From Enterobacter cloacae (GTDB lineage: Bacteria > Pseudomonadota > Gammaproteobacteria > Enterobacterales > Enterobacteriaceae): a stretch of DNA of 64,000 nucleotides. Under the pieces are notes generated by a model. The model did no database searches, was not told where the DNA came from, and saw nothing but the letters and a program-made list of their open reading frames with translations. Both the position numbers and the translations under genes were made by a program. Position 1 is the first letter of the stretch, and every line of letters begins with the position of its first letter. This document shows, piece after piece, positions 49,543 to 59,916 of the stretch. The stretch spans positions 310,001 through 374,000 of the forward strand of contig NZ_JAALCJ010000002.1 of NCBI RefSeq assembly GCF_011078175.1, read 5' to 3'.

Positions 49543-49663
49543 ACCCTAAATAATTCGAGTTGCATGAAGGCGGCGACGCAGCAAATCCCCGGGAGCGTAC
49601 ATTAGTACGTGACTGGGGTGAGCGAGGAAAGCCAACGCACAGGCAACTTGAAGTATGACGGGT
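49543..49663. repeat. ERIC element (intergenic repeat unit)
   Basis: The sequence contains the diagnostic GTGACTGGGGTGAGCG core and the conserved ends (ACCCTAAATAATTCGAG and ACTTGAAGTATGACGGGT), with GAGTTGCAT near one end mirrored by CAACTTGAAG near the other. About 121 bp. It sits between budC and its terminator, so it is part of the bud transcript 3' end. Confidence 0.92.
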
Positions 49664-49673
49664 ATATTAGTAT

Positions 49674-52144
<2,471 letters not shown>

Positions 52145-52157
52145 GGTAGTTCTCCTG

Positions 52158-52940
52158 TTAGTTTTCGACGGAACGGATCGCAGCATCCAGATTGCTGGGG
52201 TGAAGGTTGGCCTGTAAAAACGCGCTGTCGGCGGGCAGGTCAATCATCAGCTTGTGAATCTCCCCGAAGGTAAGCACGCCGTTCTCCAGCTGGTAGTCGA
52301 GCAGATGGCCCCCGCCCTGACGGTCGTCAGTAATGAAATGCTCGTGATAGCCGGCCACGTTAATCCCCTGCATATGCTGCGGGGTGCGGAACCCGACCAG
52401 CACACCCTCGCGCTGGTTAAAGCGGAACACCGGCTGGTCGTCCAGCACGTCGGTCATCGCCCGGTACGGCGGCGTCTGGCGCGGAACGGTGCGGGTGTGG
52501 GCGTGGCGGAAGTTGCCGTCGATACGCAACGCACAGAACAGGTTATCGGAAGGGATTTGCTGGTCGATCGCGTCGTGGATCTGCTGACGGCTGACCGGCG
52601 CATCAAAGGTTTTGCGGTACTGAGGCTGGAACCAGGTCATCACCGCAAACGGCGTTTTCTGCTCCGGCTTCGCGGCTCGGGCGCTGCCGTCGGCGCGCAG
52701 CTGGTACACCTGGCTGCTGAAGGCAATCATTTCACCGTCCAGCTCGTTGAACGTACCCAGCCCAAAATCGCCGTGCGCCAGCAGGTCGGCGATGGTGGTC
52801 TCCCCCTCGTACACGCCGCTTAGCAGGGCGCTCATTAGCGATGTTTGATAGATCACGCTGTCAGGATGCTGGGCGGAGAACCCCCGCAGGGTCTCGCACA
52901 GGCTGGCCTCACAGTCGCAGGCAGATGAATGCATCATCAT
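52158..52940 (-). CDS. budA: BudA, alpha-acetolactate decarboxylase
   Basis: This 260-residue zinc enzyme converts acetolactate to acetoin. Zinc ligands are expected among '[10 protein letters not shown]' and '[19 protein letters not shown]', both intact, and '[16 protein letters not shown]' is characteristic. Three consecutive ATG codons occur (52940, 52937, 52934); AGAGGA lies five bases before the first, so I use that. It heads budABC opposite the LysR regulator. Confidence 0.94.
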   Translation of the reverse strand: MMMHSSACDCEASLCETLRGFSAQHPDSVIYQTSLMSALLSGVYEGETTIADLLAHGDFGLGTFNELDGEMIAFSSQVYQLRADGSARAAKPEQKTPFAVMTWFQPQYRKTFDAPVSRQQIHDAIDQQIPSDNLFCALRIDGNFRHAHTRTVPRQTPPYRAMTDVLDDQPVFRFNQREGVLVGFRTPQHMQGINVAGYHEHFITDDRQGGGHLLDYQLENGVLTFGEIHKLMIDLPADSAFLQANLHPSNLDAAIRSVEN

Positions 52941-52956
52941 GCTCGTCCTCTTCAAC

Positions 52957-52979
52957 TTTATTTAGAAAGGTTAAATAAA
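52957..52979. promoter_or_regulatory. Inverted repeat between budA and the LysR gene, probable regulator site
   Basis: TTTATTTA (52957-52964) and TAAATAAA (52972-52979) form a perfect 8-bp inverted repeat with a 7-bp spacer, containing T-N11-A spacing typical of LysR sites. It lies 17 bases from budA and 63 from the LysR start. Confidence 0.55.
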
Positions 52980-53042
52980 TGTTGACCCGATTCAGCAGAG
53001 AGTTCCAATATAGAAACCATGCTGGTTTGAGACGTTTTAGAT

Positions 53043-53924
53043 ATGGAACTTCGTTATCTGCGGTATTTTGTCGCGGTTGCACGCGAGCGACACTTCACCA
53101 AAGCAGCCAAAGCGCTGGGCATTTCACAGCCACCTCTGAGTCAGCAGATTAAACGGCTCGAAGAGGAAGTGGGCACCCCGCTGTTCAGGCGTCTGACGCG
53201 GAGCGTAGAGCTGACCGAGGCGGGAGAAGCCTTCTATGAGGACGCCTGTAAAATTCTGGCGCTGAGCGACGCCGCGCTGGAGAAAGCCCGGGGCATCGCG
53301 CGCGGGCTGAACGGCAGCCTGTCGATTGGGATCACCAGCTCCGATGCCTTTCATCCCCAAATTTTTGCGCTGATTCGCCAGTTTCAGGTGCAGAACATGG
53401 CGGTGCAGGTTCACCAGGTGGAAGCCAATATGTCGTCGCTGACGACGATGCTGGCAGAAGGTGAGCTGGATATCGCCTTTGTGCGCCTGCCGTGCGAGAG
53501 CAGCAAGGTGTTTGAAATCAAAATCCTTGACCGCGAGCCGATGGTAGTGGCGCTGCATCGCGATCATCCGCTGGCTGCTTGCGGTTCGCTGGCGCTAGAG
53601 CAGCTTCGGGATACGCCGGTGGTGCTTTTCCCCCAGGAGGTCGCGCCGGGGCTGTATGACCGCGTTTACGGCAGCTGCGAGCGGGCCGGAATCGATATGC
53701 AACATACGCTGCAATCTTCACAGCTTTCCTCTTCTCTGAGCATGGTCTCCGCTGGCGGCGGGTTCGCGCTGGTGCCGAAATCGATGGCCGCTATTTCTCC
53801 GCCGAATGTCACCTACCATGCGCTGCGCTCACCGGAGATTTATACCGATATCGCGCTCTGCTGGCGGCGCTTTGAGCGTTCGCGGACGGTAAAGCGGTTT
53901 CTGGCGATGATGAGCGAGGGGTAG
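53043..53924 (+). CDS. budR: BudR, LysR-family activator of the bud operon
   Basis: This 293-residue LysR-type regulator has an N-terminal HTH ('FTKAAKALGISQPPLSQQIKRLEEE', about 18-42) and an effector-binding domain with 'SIGITSSDAFHP'. It is divergent from budA, as in Klebsiella and Enterobacter, where BudR responds to acetate to activate butanediol genes. The gene name follows from this position and family. Confidence 0.9.
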   Translation: MELRYLRYFVAVARERHFTKAAKALGISQPPLSQQIKRLEEEVGTPLFRRLTRSVELTEAGEAFYEDACKILALSDAALEKARGIARGLNGSLSIGITSSDAFHPQIFALIRQFQVQNMAVQVHQVEANMSSLTTMLAEGELDIAFVRLPCESSKVFEIKILDREPMVVALHRDHPLAACGSLALEQLRDTPVVLFPQEVAPGLYDRVYGSCERAGIDMQHTLQSSQLSSSLSMVSAGGGFALVPKSMAAISPPNVTYHALRSPEIYTDIALCWRRFERSRTVKRFLAMMSEG

Positions 53925-54030
53925 CTACGGTGCGCTGCGCTTGCGCGGGCCTACGGTTCATGTCGCGGGTTGGTTGGCCGGCTTGTTGGCGGTTTTGTAG
54001 GCCGGGTAAGGCGCAGCCGCCACCCGGCAA
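53925..54030. repeat. REP cluster (BIME-like) after budR
   Basis: A degenerate REP (53928-53954, reversed orientation, GTGCGCTGCGCTTGCGCGGGCCTACGG) and a classic copy (53996-54030, TTGTAGGCCGGGTAAGGCGCAGCCGCCACCCGGC) enclose a GC-rich spacer with several GTTGG steps. Confidence 0.65.
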
Positions 54031-54118
54031 TTCCCTTCTGGAAGCCGCCTCGCAAACTTTTAAGCAACCTTATGTAATTCAGGGTTATCCCTTTTCATCC
54101 CTTCTCCGCGGTCGTAAA

Positions 54119-54164
54119 GTGCCTGCGTTGCGGCACATCCGTAACCGGGCGTAGGAACCCGTTA
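54119..54164 (+). promoter_or_regulatory. Double hairpin leader before the orphan 151-residue gene
   Basis: Hairpin 1 is GTGCC/GGCAC (54119-54123, 54132-54136). Hairpin 2 is TAACCGGG/CCCGTTA (54142-54149, 54158-54164), with one bulge. A T6 run follows at 54178-54183, before the GAGGA ribosome site at 54191. It may be an attenuator or a small structured RNA. I do not recognise the family. Confidence 0.4.
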
Positions 54165-54201
54165 GCATAACATGACATTTTTTAGACAACGAGGATGCTA
54201 A

Positions 54202-54657
54202 ATGGCGACTACCCCTGGATTATCATACGTACGCGCTGAAGAAAGCGCTGCTCAACATCTTCTTCACCTGCAACTTCCCGATTCTGCGGATCTCTTTGAA
54301 CTGGCTGACACCTGTGCGGCGTACGTGAGCGTACTGGTGGAAACGGACGATGCGATGACGCTTGCCACGCTCTGTAAGCAACTGCTGGCAGCGCTAAAAC
54401 GGCTGCGGGAATGCTGCGATGCCGAACTGCCTTCGTATCTGGTTGAACAGCTGATCGCAGGGGAAAAGATCGCCTCCTGTATGCCGGACTGCTGGCAGGA
54501 TACGGTGTTGCAGGTGGACTATGCCGTGGCGTTAACGCTGGCGGTGATGGGCGGGACGTTGCCTGCGAACGTGGCGAAAGAACTCACCGGGCTACTGCAT
54601 GATATGGTCTGGCTGCTGGCGGAGTTTGTGAAGGAGCCTTATATAGCGACGCACTGA
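54202..54657 (+). CDS. Uncharacterised 151-residue protein
   Basis: I do not recognise this gene. The predicted protein is acidic, mainly alpha-helical and soluble: helices at about 12-55, 60-90, 95-120 and 125-148, with cysteines in 'CDAEL', 'CMPDCW' and 'TCAAY'. It has no signal peptide or long hydrophobic segment. ATG 54202 is preceded by GAGGA at a six-base gap, and the codon use is similar to neighbours, so it is probably real. It stands alone, behind a double-hairpin leader, between a REP cluster and an accessory operon. A toxin, antitoxin or phage-remnant role is possible but not shown. Confidence 0.68.
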   Translation: MATTPGLSYVRAEESAAQHLLHLQLPDSADLFELADTCAAYVSVLVETDDAMTLATLCKQLLAALKRLRECCDAELPSYLVEQLIAGEKIASCMPDCWQDTVLQVDYAVALTLAVMGGTLPANVAKELTGLLHDMVWLLAEFVKEPYIATH

Positions 54658-54735
54658 GGCGGGTGAAGGGAGGCCGGGGTTCTGCTGGGTAAAATGCAGG
54701 ACTTTGGCCTTACTAAAAAAATAGCGTTGTTTGTT

Positions 54736-54767
54736 GAGTGTCCGTTAAGAGCGAGGAGCGGACGCTC
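54736..54767. repeat. Hairpin repeat at left edge of the amino-acid operon
   Basis: GAGTGTCCG (54736-54744) pairs with CGGACGCTC (54759-54767), with one mismatch. The AGGAGCGGACG at 54754-54764 is a perfect 11-bp inverted match to 58757-58767 on the other side of the operon. Confidence 0.5.
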
Positions 54768-54813
54768 AGCATTTCGCACCTCCACATATCAGTTTCATCA
54801 CCTCCGGGAGGGG

Positions 54814-55593
54814 TTACTTCTTGCATGCCTGCTTTTCGGCACGTAAAGATTGAACGACCGCATCGGCCGCCGTTACCCATGGCTGCAGACTATGCTGCTC
54901 ATGCAGGATATCGAGTCCCTGCGCGGTAAATGTTCCTTCGGTGGCGATCGCCTGAAGCATAGCCTCAAGGGGCACGCTGGCGTTGTGTACTCCATAATCG
55001 GCACAATCGCGCATAGCACCGAGTACAAGGGCGCGCGCATGATGCTGAGGCATGCCTTTTTCCACCAACCAGCCCTGCAGGCCGTCAGCGAGGCCGTAAA
55101 GCCAGCCGTTCATGCACATGCTGACCGTCGCCAGCTCAAACCAGTCTTCGTTTTCCAGAACGGTTACGTTACCGAGAGCAGAAAAATACGTCCGGATGTT
55201 GTCTTCACAGGCTGTCAGCACAACCGTGGTCCGGTTAATTTCGGCAGCATAAGTTAGCATCATTCTCACCACACGTTGATGGCTGAACAGCGTCTGCAGT
55301 TGTGCCGAGCTGACACCGGCTACAAGCGAAACCAGCAACTGATGAGGACGCAGCCTTATTTCTGACGCCAGGTTTTTCAGCGCATCGGGCCGGACGCCCA
55401 CAATCAGTATGTCAACTTCGTCAGCAACTGACTGATTGCTTACCGCCACGCGACAACCGAAGGTTTCCCGTAGCCTGCCGGCGCGCCCTGCATTCCTGGG
55501 TGACAGTACAATTTCAGCTTTAGCGCCTTTTCGGTAGAGACCCGCCACAACCTTCTCCGTCAGCTCGCCCACGCCAAGAATACCTGTTTTCAT
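54814..55593 (-). CDS. Pyrroline-5-carboxylate reductase-family protein (divergent)
   Basis: This 259-residue protein has an N-terminal Rossmann fold (GILGVGELTEKVV, LSPRNAGRAGRL, 'DILIVGVRPDAL') like ProC, and a C-terminal helical dimerisation domain. The region equivalent to the ProC signature (SPGGTT) reads TEGTFTAQGLDIL, so the usual catalytic loop is changed. It may reduce another imine, or bind without classic P5C activity. It is the last gene of the leftward operon after the BCAA carrier and small membrane protein, which points to amino-acid metabolism. Confidence 0.72.
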   Translation of the reverse strand: MKTGILGVGELTEKVVAGLYRKGAKAEIVLSPRNAGRAGRLRETFGCRVAVSNQSVADEVDILIVGVRPDALKNLASEIRLRPHQLLVSLVAGVSSAQLQTLFSHQRVVRMMLTYAAEINRTTVVLTACEDNIRTYFSALGNVTVLENEDWFELATVSMCMNGWLYGLADGLQGWLVEKGMPQHHARALVLGAMRDCADYGVHNASVPLEAMLQAIATEGTFTAQGLDILHEQHSLQPWVTAADAVVQSLRAEKQACKK

Positions 55594-55681
55594 TTGCCGC
55601 TCCTCATGTTCCAGACAGGCGAAATGGCCTGTTTCATACTGTTCCTTTCCCCACCGGACATGCCCGCCCGGATTGGCAATG

Positions 55682-55984
55682 TCAGTAAGTTATCCGGTAT
55701 ACACCCTCAAACCAGGGTGTGCCGCATCGCAGATAGGTGCCGTTGTGTTTTTTAACTAACTCAGGCTGCGTCAATGGCAGACGGCATATTTCCCGCGCAG
55801 CCTGCGGTGTCAGCAGACGAATGTCATCAACGTATCTCGTCTGGGCCAGCGCAGCCGGATAGCTTTTTCCGGTGCGCCAGAGGACATTTTCCAGCCCGCT
55901 AAAGACGATAAAGAACACCGCCATCAGACAGGGCAAAAGCACTGCGCCCGTTACCTTCTGCCGCGCGACATTAAGCTCTGTCAT
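55682..55984 (-). CDS. Small single-pass membrane protein, uncharacterised
   Basis: This 100-residue protein has one hydrophobic helix at about 13-32 (VTGAVLLPCLMAVFFIVFSG) and a soluble C-terminal domain of about 65 residues with two cysteines (ICRLP, LRCGT) that could form a periplasmic disulfide. Its ATG is five bases after the carrier stop, so translation is coupled. I know no family for it. It might be an accessory subunit of the carrier. Confidence 0.62.
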   Translation of the reverse strand: MTELNVARQKVTGAVLLPCLMAVFFIVFSGLENVLWRTGKSYPAALAQTRYVDDIRLLTPQAAREICRLPLTQPELVKKHNGTYLRCGTPWFEGVYRITY

Positions 55985-55989
55985 TGCCG

Positions 55990-57303
55990 CTATCCCTTTT
56001 CAGTCACGGATGAAGCTGAACGCCAGCGCTCGGCGGCTGCCGCCGCGATCAAAACCACAAGAGAAGGCAGCACCCAGGCGAGCCCCTGGTTATGAAGGGG
56101 AAGGTATCGCACCATAACAAAGGGCCACGCGCTGATGCCGGCAGTGGAAAGCGCGTCAGCGATGCCGAATAAAAATGAAACCACAGCAGCGGGCGCGATA
56201 ACATGTGCGGGTGAGTGAAAACGCGCCCGGATAAAATAAGTCAGGACGAGCACGATAAAGACCGGATACACCGCCGTCAGCGCCGGTACCGATACGGCGA
56301 TAAGCTGCGTCAGGCCCATATTGGATACCAGCATGGAGAACACAGCGAAGAACCAGGCATAGGCACGATAGCTGATACGGGTCACGGAACTGAACCAGGC
56401 GGCGCAGGCGCAGGTCAGGCCAATGGCGGTGACCAGGCAGGCCAGCGTAATGAGCGCGCCCAGGAACACATCTCCGCCTGCGCCAAAGACATGGTGTACG
56501 TAGGCGCTGAGCACCTGCGCCCCGTTTGTCGCATTTACGATCAGCCCCGTGCTGCCAGTGCCAAGCCGGAAAAGACTCAGGTAAACCAGCGCCAGGCCGA
56601 CGCCCGCAATCAGGCCAGACAGGACGGCGTAGCGCGTAATGAGGCGTGCTGACGTCACGCCCCGGGAGCGAATTGCGTTAACGATAACGAGGCCGAAAGC
56701 CAGGGATGCCATCGTATCCATGGTCAGATAGCCGCTGGTCAGTCCCTGTGAAAATGCGGCGGTCGCGTAAGCCCCTTCAGGGGCACGGGGCTGGCCTGCA
56801 GGATATGCCAGTGCCGCTGCGGCAAGGACAATCAGAGCCAGGATTTTAACCGGGGAGAGAAACCGGCCAACCGTATCCAGTAGCCTGCCAGGGTGCAGTG
56901 AAACCAGGATAACAATACCGAAATAAACCACGCTCCAGACCGGTAACCAGCGCGCGCTACCGGTAAAAGACTGAATGGCGATTTCATAGGAAACCGTAGC
57001 GGTGCGGGGCGTGGCAAAGAACGGCCCGATACACAGGTAACAGATTACGGCCAGCATTAAACCACATACCCTGCCCACCGGCCGGGTAACGGCTGATAAG
57101 GCACCGCCTGCCTTTGCCATCGCTATGGCTGTCAAAACCGGAAGGCCGACGCCCGTCAGCAGGAATCCGGCGGCTGCCGTCCAGACCGCCGTGCCCGCCT
57201 GCAGACCGATGAATGGCGGGAAAATGATATTGCCGGCGCCGACGAACAGGGCAAAATTCATGAAACCCAGGATAACAATGTCTCTGATACGAAATGTATT
57301 CAT
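55990..57303 (-). CDS. Branched-chain amino acid carrier, BrnQ/LIVCS family
   Basis: This 437-residue cation-coupled carrier of the LIVCS family has about 12 hydrophobic helices. The N-terminal 'GFMNFALFVGAGNIIFPPFIGLQAG' (residues about 14-38) is diagnostic of the BrnQ group. It is probably a second BrnQ-like protein, separate from the phoR-linked brnQ. It follows the LysE-type exporter after 120 bases and is coupled to the small membrane protein. I give no symbol because orthology with brnQ is uncertain. Confidence 0.85.
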   Translation of the reverse strand: MNTFRIRDIVILGFMNFALFVGAGNIIFPPFIGLQAGTAVWTAAAGFLLTGVGLPVLTAIAMAKAGGALSAVTRPVGRVCGLMLAVICYLCIGPFFATPRTATVSYEIAIQSFTGSARWLPVWSVVYFGIVILVSLHPGRLLDTVGRFLSPVKILALIVLAAAALAYPAGQPRAPEGAYATAAFSQGLTSGYLTMDTMASLAFGLVIVNAIRSRGVTSARLITRYAVLSGLIAGVGLALVYLSLFRLGTGSTGLIVNATNGAQVLSAYVHHVFGAGGDVFLGALITLACLVTAIGLTCACAAWFSSVTRISYRAYAWFFAVFSMLVSNMGLTQLIAVSVPALTAVYPVFIVLVLTYFIRARFHSPAHVIAPAAVVSFLFGIADALSTAGISAWPFVMVRYLPLHNQGLAWVLPSLVVLIAAAAAERWRSASSVTEKG

Positions 57304-57423
57304 TTATATGCCGATGATGTGTTTAAGGGTGCCGGTTCCGCATCGCGGTCAGCCCGATTTTTTACTGTTACCGATGCCGGGGCTTAAAGGGGCAGAAGCC
57401 GGGCGCGGCATGGCCTGATGTCG

Positions 57424-58050
57424 TTACCTGAAGGATGTGTAGAGCTGCTCACCGATGAGCAGGAAGGCGATGGCCATCATGGCTACGCCCGAGAACTGGC
57501 TGACCCGCCGCGCCGCCGCCGGACGCGTGCGCAGAATCGCTTTCGAACCCAGCCCGACCGCACTGTAGACAATCGCGCAGTTGATGATCTGTACCAGCCC
57601 CATACAGAAAATTTGCACACCAACAGACCAGCCCGCGTCCCGACTGGTGAACTGCGGCAGAAGTGCCAGGAAAAGCAGCAGTGCTTTCGGGTTCATCCCG
57701 CTGATGCCAAACCCTTTCATCAGCGTACGGAACCCGTTTACCGTTTCATTAAAATTTCCGACAGAGGGAACCGGGGGATTGCGCAGGACGCCCACTCCCA
57801 GCCACAGCAGATAGGCTGCCCCGGCGTAGGTAAGCACCGTCAGTATTACCGGCACGCTGGCGACCAGCGCACCGACGCCGGCCGCGACGATAACCGTTAT
57901 GACGACATACCCGAGCAGCATGCCGGAGACGGCAGGAAACAACATTCTGTTGCGCATGCCCGAGGAGATAGCATAGGCCCAGTCCGCCCCGGGTGTCATG
58001 ACCAGGGAAAATGACACAATCCAGAACGCTGCGAGCAAACTGTAATCCAC
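57424..58050 (-). CDS. LysE/RhtB-family amino acid exporter
   Basis: This 208-residue protein has about six hydrophobic helices and the family opening 'FSLVMTPGADWAYAISSGMRNR' (residues about 15-36), with 'GISGMNPKALLLFLALLPQF' in the middle. It exports an amino acid or derivative; the substrate is unknown. It is the first gene of the leftward operon and diverges from an Lrp-type regulator, an arrangement common for amino-acid exporters. Confidence 0.87.
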   Translation of the reverse strand: MDYSLLAAFWIVSFSLVMTPGADWAYAISSGMRNRMLFPAVSGMLLGYVVITVIVAAGVGALVASVPVILTVLTYAGAAYLLWLGVGVLRNPPVPSVGNFNETVNGFRTLMKGFGISGMNPKALLLFLALLPQFTSRDAGWSVGVQIFCMGLVQIINCAIVYSAVGLGSKAILRTRPAAARRVSQFSGVAMMAIAFLLIGEQLYTSFR

Positions 58051-58245
58051 TTCATCACCTTTTTAATCAGTTAAAACCGCCTACGATTTTATCAACTGCG
58101 CAGGGGCAAAACTTTCCTGATTAGCCGGTAATGGCTTATATATTGGAAGATGTTTGCTTATGTTGTGGGTTTACTGGAAATAATTCCCTCTGATACATTT
58201 AAAAGGGATAACGGCTCTGGTGATTGACGAAAAAGGCGGAAGAGA

Positions 58246-58698
58246 GTGGACAGGACAGATAAAAAAATCATTGCTGAACTCCAGGCAGACGGGCGGCTGT
58301 CCCTGACTGAGCTGGCCGAGAAGGTAGGACTCAGCCTTTCGCCCTGCCACCGGCGCGTAAAAAGCCTGGAAGAGTCGGGCATCATCAGTGGATACCGTGC
58401 TCAGGTGGATACCGGGAAACTCGGACTGAGCTTTTCAGTGATCGTTTTTGTGTCGCTTGAAAAGGCAGATCGTAAGGCGGTGAGCAGCTTTGAGGAGGCG
58501 GTGGTTGAAGTCCCGGAAGTAATAACTGCGCAGCGGCTGTTTGGTAACCCGGATTATATGTTGCACGTTCTGACACGGGACATGGAAAGCTTTCAGCGTC
58601 TTTATGATCTTAACCTTTCCGCACTGCCCGGCGTTCAGCGTCTTACTTCAACTCTGGTGATGAAAACCGTCGTCCATAACAGGCCAGTGTCGCCCTGA
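58246..58698 (+). CDS. Lrp/AsnC-family transcriptional regulator
   Basis: This 150-residue regulator has an N-terminal HTH ('LSLTELAEKVGLSLSPCHRRVKSLEESGII', about 18-47) and a C-terminal RAM ligand-binding domain ('VPEVITAQRLFGNPDYMLHV'). It starts with GTG at 58246. It diverges from the LysE-type exporter across 195 AT-rich bases that probably hold its binding sites. It likely senses an amino acid and controls that operon. Confidence 0.85.
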   Translation: MDRTDKKIIAELQADGRLSLTELAEKVGLSLSPCHRRVKSLEESGIISGYRAQVDTGKLGLSFSVIVFVSLEKADRKAVSSFEEAVVEVPEVITAQRLFGNPDYMLHVLTRDMESFQRLYDLNLSALPGVQRLTSTLVMKTVVHNRPVSP

Positions 58699-58757
58699 TT
58701 TGCAGAGAGCGGTGGCCGGGCTGTTACGGCCTTTTTCAGGGCAGGATTTTATGCAAC

Positions 58758-58781
58758 GTCCGCTCCTGGCACAGAGCGGAC
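58758..58781. repeat. Hairpin repeat at right edge of the amino-acid operon
   Basis: GTCCGCTC (58758-58765) and GAGCGGAC (58774-58781) form a perfect 8-bp stem with an 8-base loop. It resembles the left-edge hairpin at 54736 and a hairpin type often seen between genes in enterobacteria. No gene is visible in the rest of 58699-58920. Confidence 0.5.
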
Positions 58782-58920
58782 ATTCATATTCATATTCATC
58801 TCCCTTCCTCTCTATCGGCCCGCCGCTACTCTCAGGTATGAATGCGTTTATCACCTTGTTCAGAAAAGCGATGGGCAGCACGGCCGCCCATTACTTTGCC
58901 GAACGGAAAAACAGCGGCCG

Positions 58921-59811
58921 TTAACCCGGCCCCTCACTCCCCGCCGCCAGCAGCGGCACCACCACGTCGCTGATGGGCACCGCAATACCGTGCCTGCGGC
59001 CATAGCGCTGGATCACGCCGTTGCGGATGTCCCATTCCATCGGGCGATCCGCCTGACGGTCGGCGAGTATCGACGTGCCCAAATCCACTGGCGCACGCTG
59101 AAAGTTCGCCAGAACCTCCTCAGCCACCGCATCGTCAAGCTTCGCCCCCTCGGCGCGGGCGACGGTAAGCCCCTCACGCAGGTAGGCCAGCGCCAGCTCG
59201 CTGATATCCTCGCGCCTGAACATCCCGGCGCGGCGATTGGCCAGCACCATTAGCCCGGCGACCGCGTTTTGCAGCAGCTTGCGCCAGGCGACGGTGGCGA
59301 AATCTGCCGAGAGCTCAACGTCACAGCGCGTCCCGCGAAGCGCCTCCACCACCCGCTGCGCCTGCGGCACGTCCGGCAGCGTCAGACGCGGTTTTGCCCG
59401 CAGCCAGACGGAGGCGTCCGGCTCGCGCTGGGCCGGGAACCAGACCACCGACGGCAGCACCGCTGCACCATTGACCAAAGACGCAAGCTGGGCTTTCTGC
59501 TCCACGCCGTTTTGCAGGGCGCACACCACGGTGTTCTCATCGCACAGAGCCCGCAGCCACCCGGCGCTGTCGGCATTTTGCGTCGTTTTGACCGCCAAAA
59601 AAACGAGGTCAACGGGGCGCGTAATGACGCTGGGATCGGTGAGTACCGGACCGGGCACCACAATTTCACCCTCATCGTGACGCAGGCGCAGTTCCGGATG
59701 CGCGGTACGACCACACAGCAGCGGCGTGCGGCCCGCTTCATGCAGCACCGCGGCGATGGTGGTCCCAATCGCACCCGGTCCTGTCAGCGCAATGGTTGGA
59801 TAGTCAGACAT
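58921..59811 (-). CDS. Ketopantoate reductase-like oxidoreductase (PanE/ApbA family)
   Basis: This 296-residue protein has an N-terminal Rossmann fold (LTGPGAIGTTIAAVL, residues about 8-22), 'VFLAVKTTQ', 'NGVEQK' and the family lysine in 'ATVAWRKLLQNAVAG', with a helical C-terminal domain. It is a 2-dehydropantoate 2-reductase homologue. The true panE lies elsewhere in enterobacterial genomes, so this may act on another 2-oxo acid. It diverges from ybdK. Confidence 0.82.
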   Translation of the reverse strand: MSDYPTIALTGPGAIGTTIAAVLHEAGRTPLLCGRTAHPELRLRHDEGEIVVPGPVLTDPSVITRPVDLVFLAVKTTQNADSAGWLRALCDENTVVCALQNGVEQKAQLASLVNGAAVLPSVVWFPAQREPDASVWLRAKPRLTLPDVPQAQRVVEALRGTRCDVELSADFATVAWRKLLQNAVAGLMVLANRRAGMFRREDISELALAYLREGLTVARAEGAKLDDAVAEEVLANFQRAPVDLGTSILADRQADRPMEWDIRNGVIQRYGRRHGIAVPISDVVVPLLAAGSEGPG

Positions 59812-59916
59812 GGGTCACTCCCCTTTTGCTAAGCCTGTTATCCGTTATACCACCCTGAAAAGAGCGCGCCACGCCCATTGTCTATACTCAACACATAACA
59901 GACAACGGAGTGCGCC

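Noticed and set aside
58700-58924. 74-residue open frame after the Lrp-type gene
   Set aside because: Spans the hairpin repeat, has no ribosome site and runs into the next gene's end.
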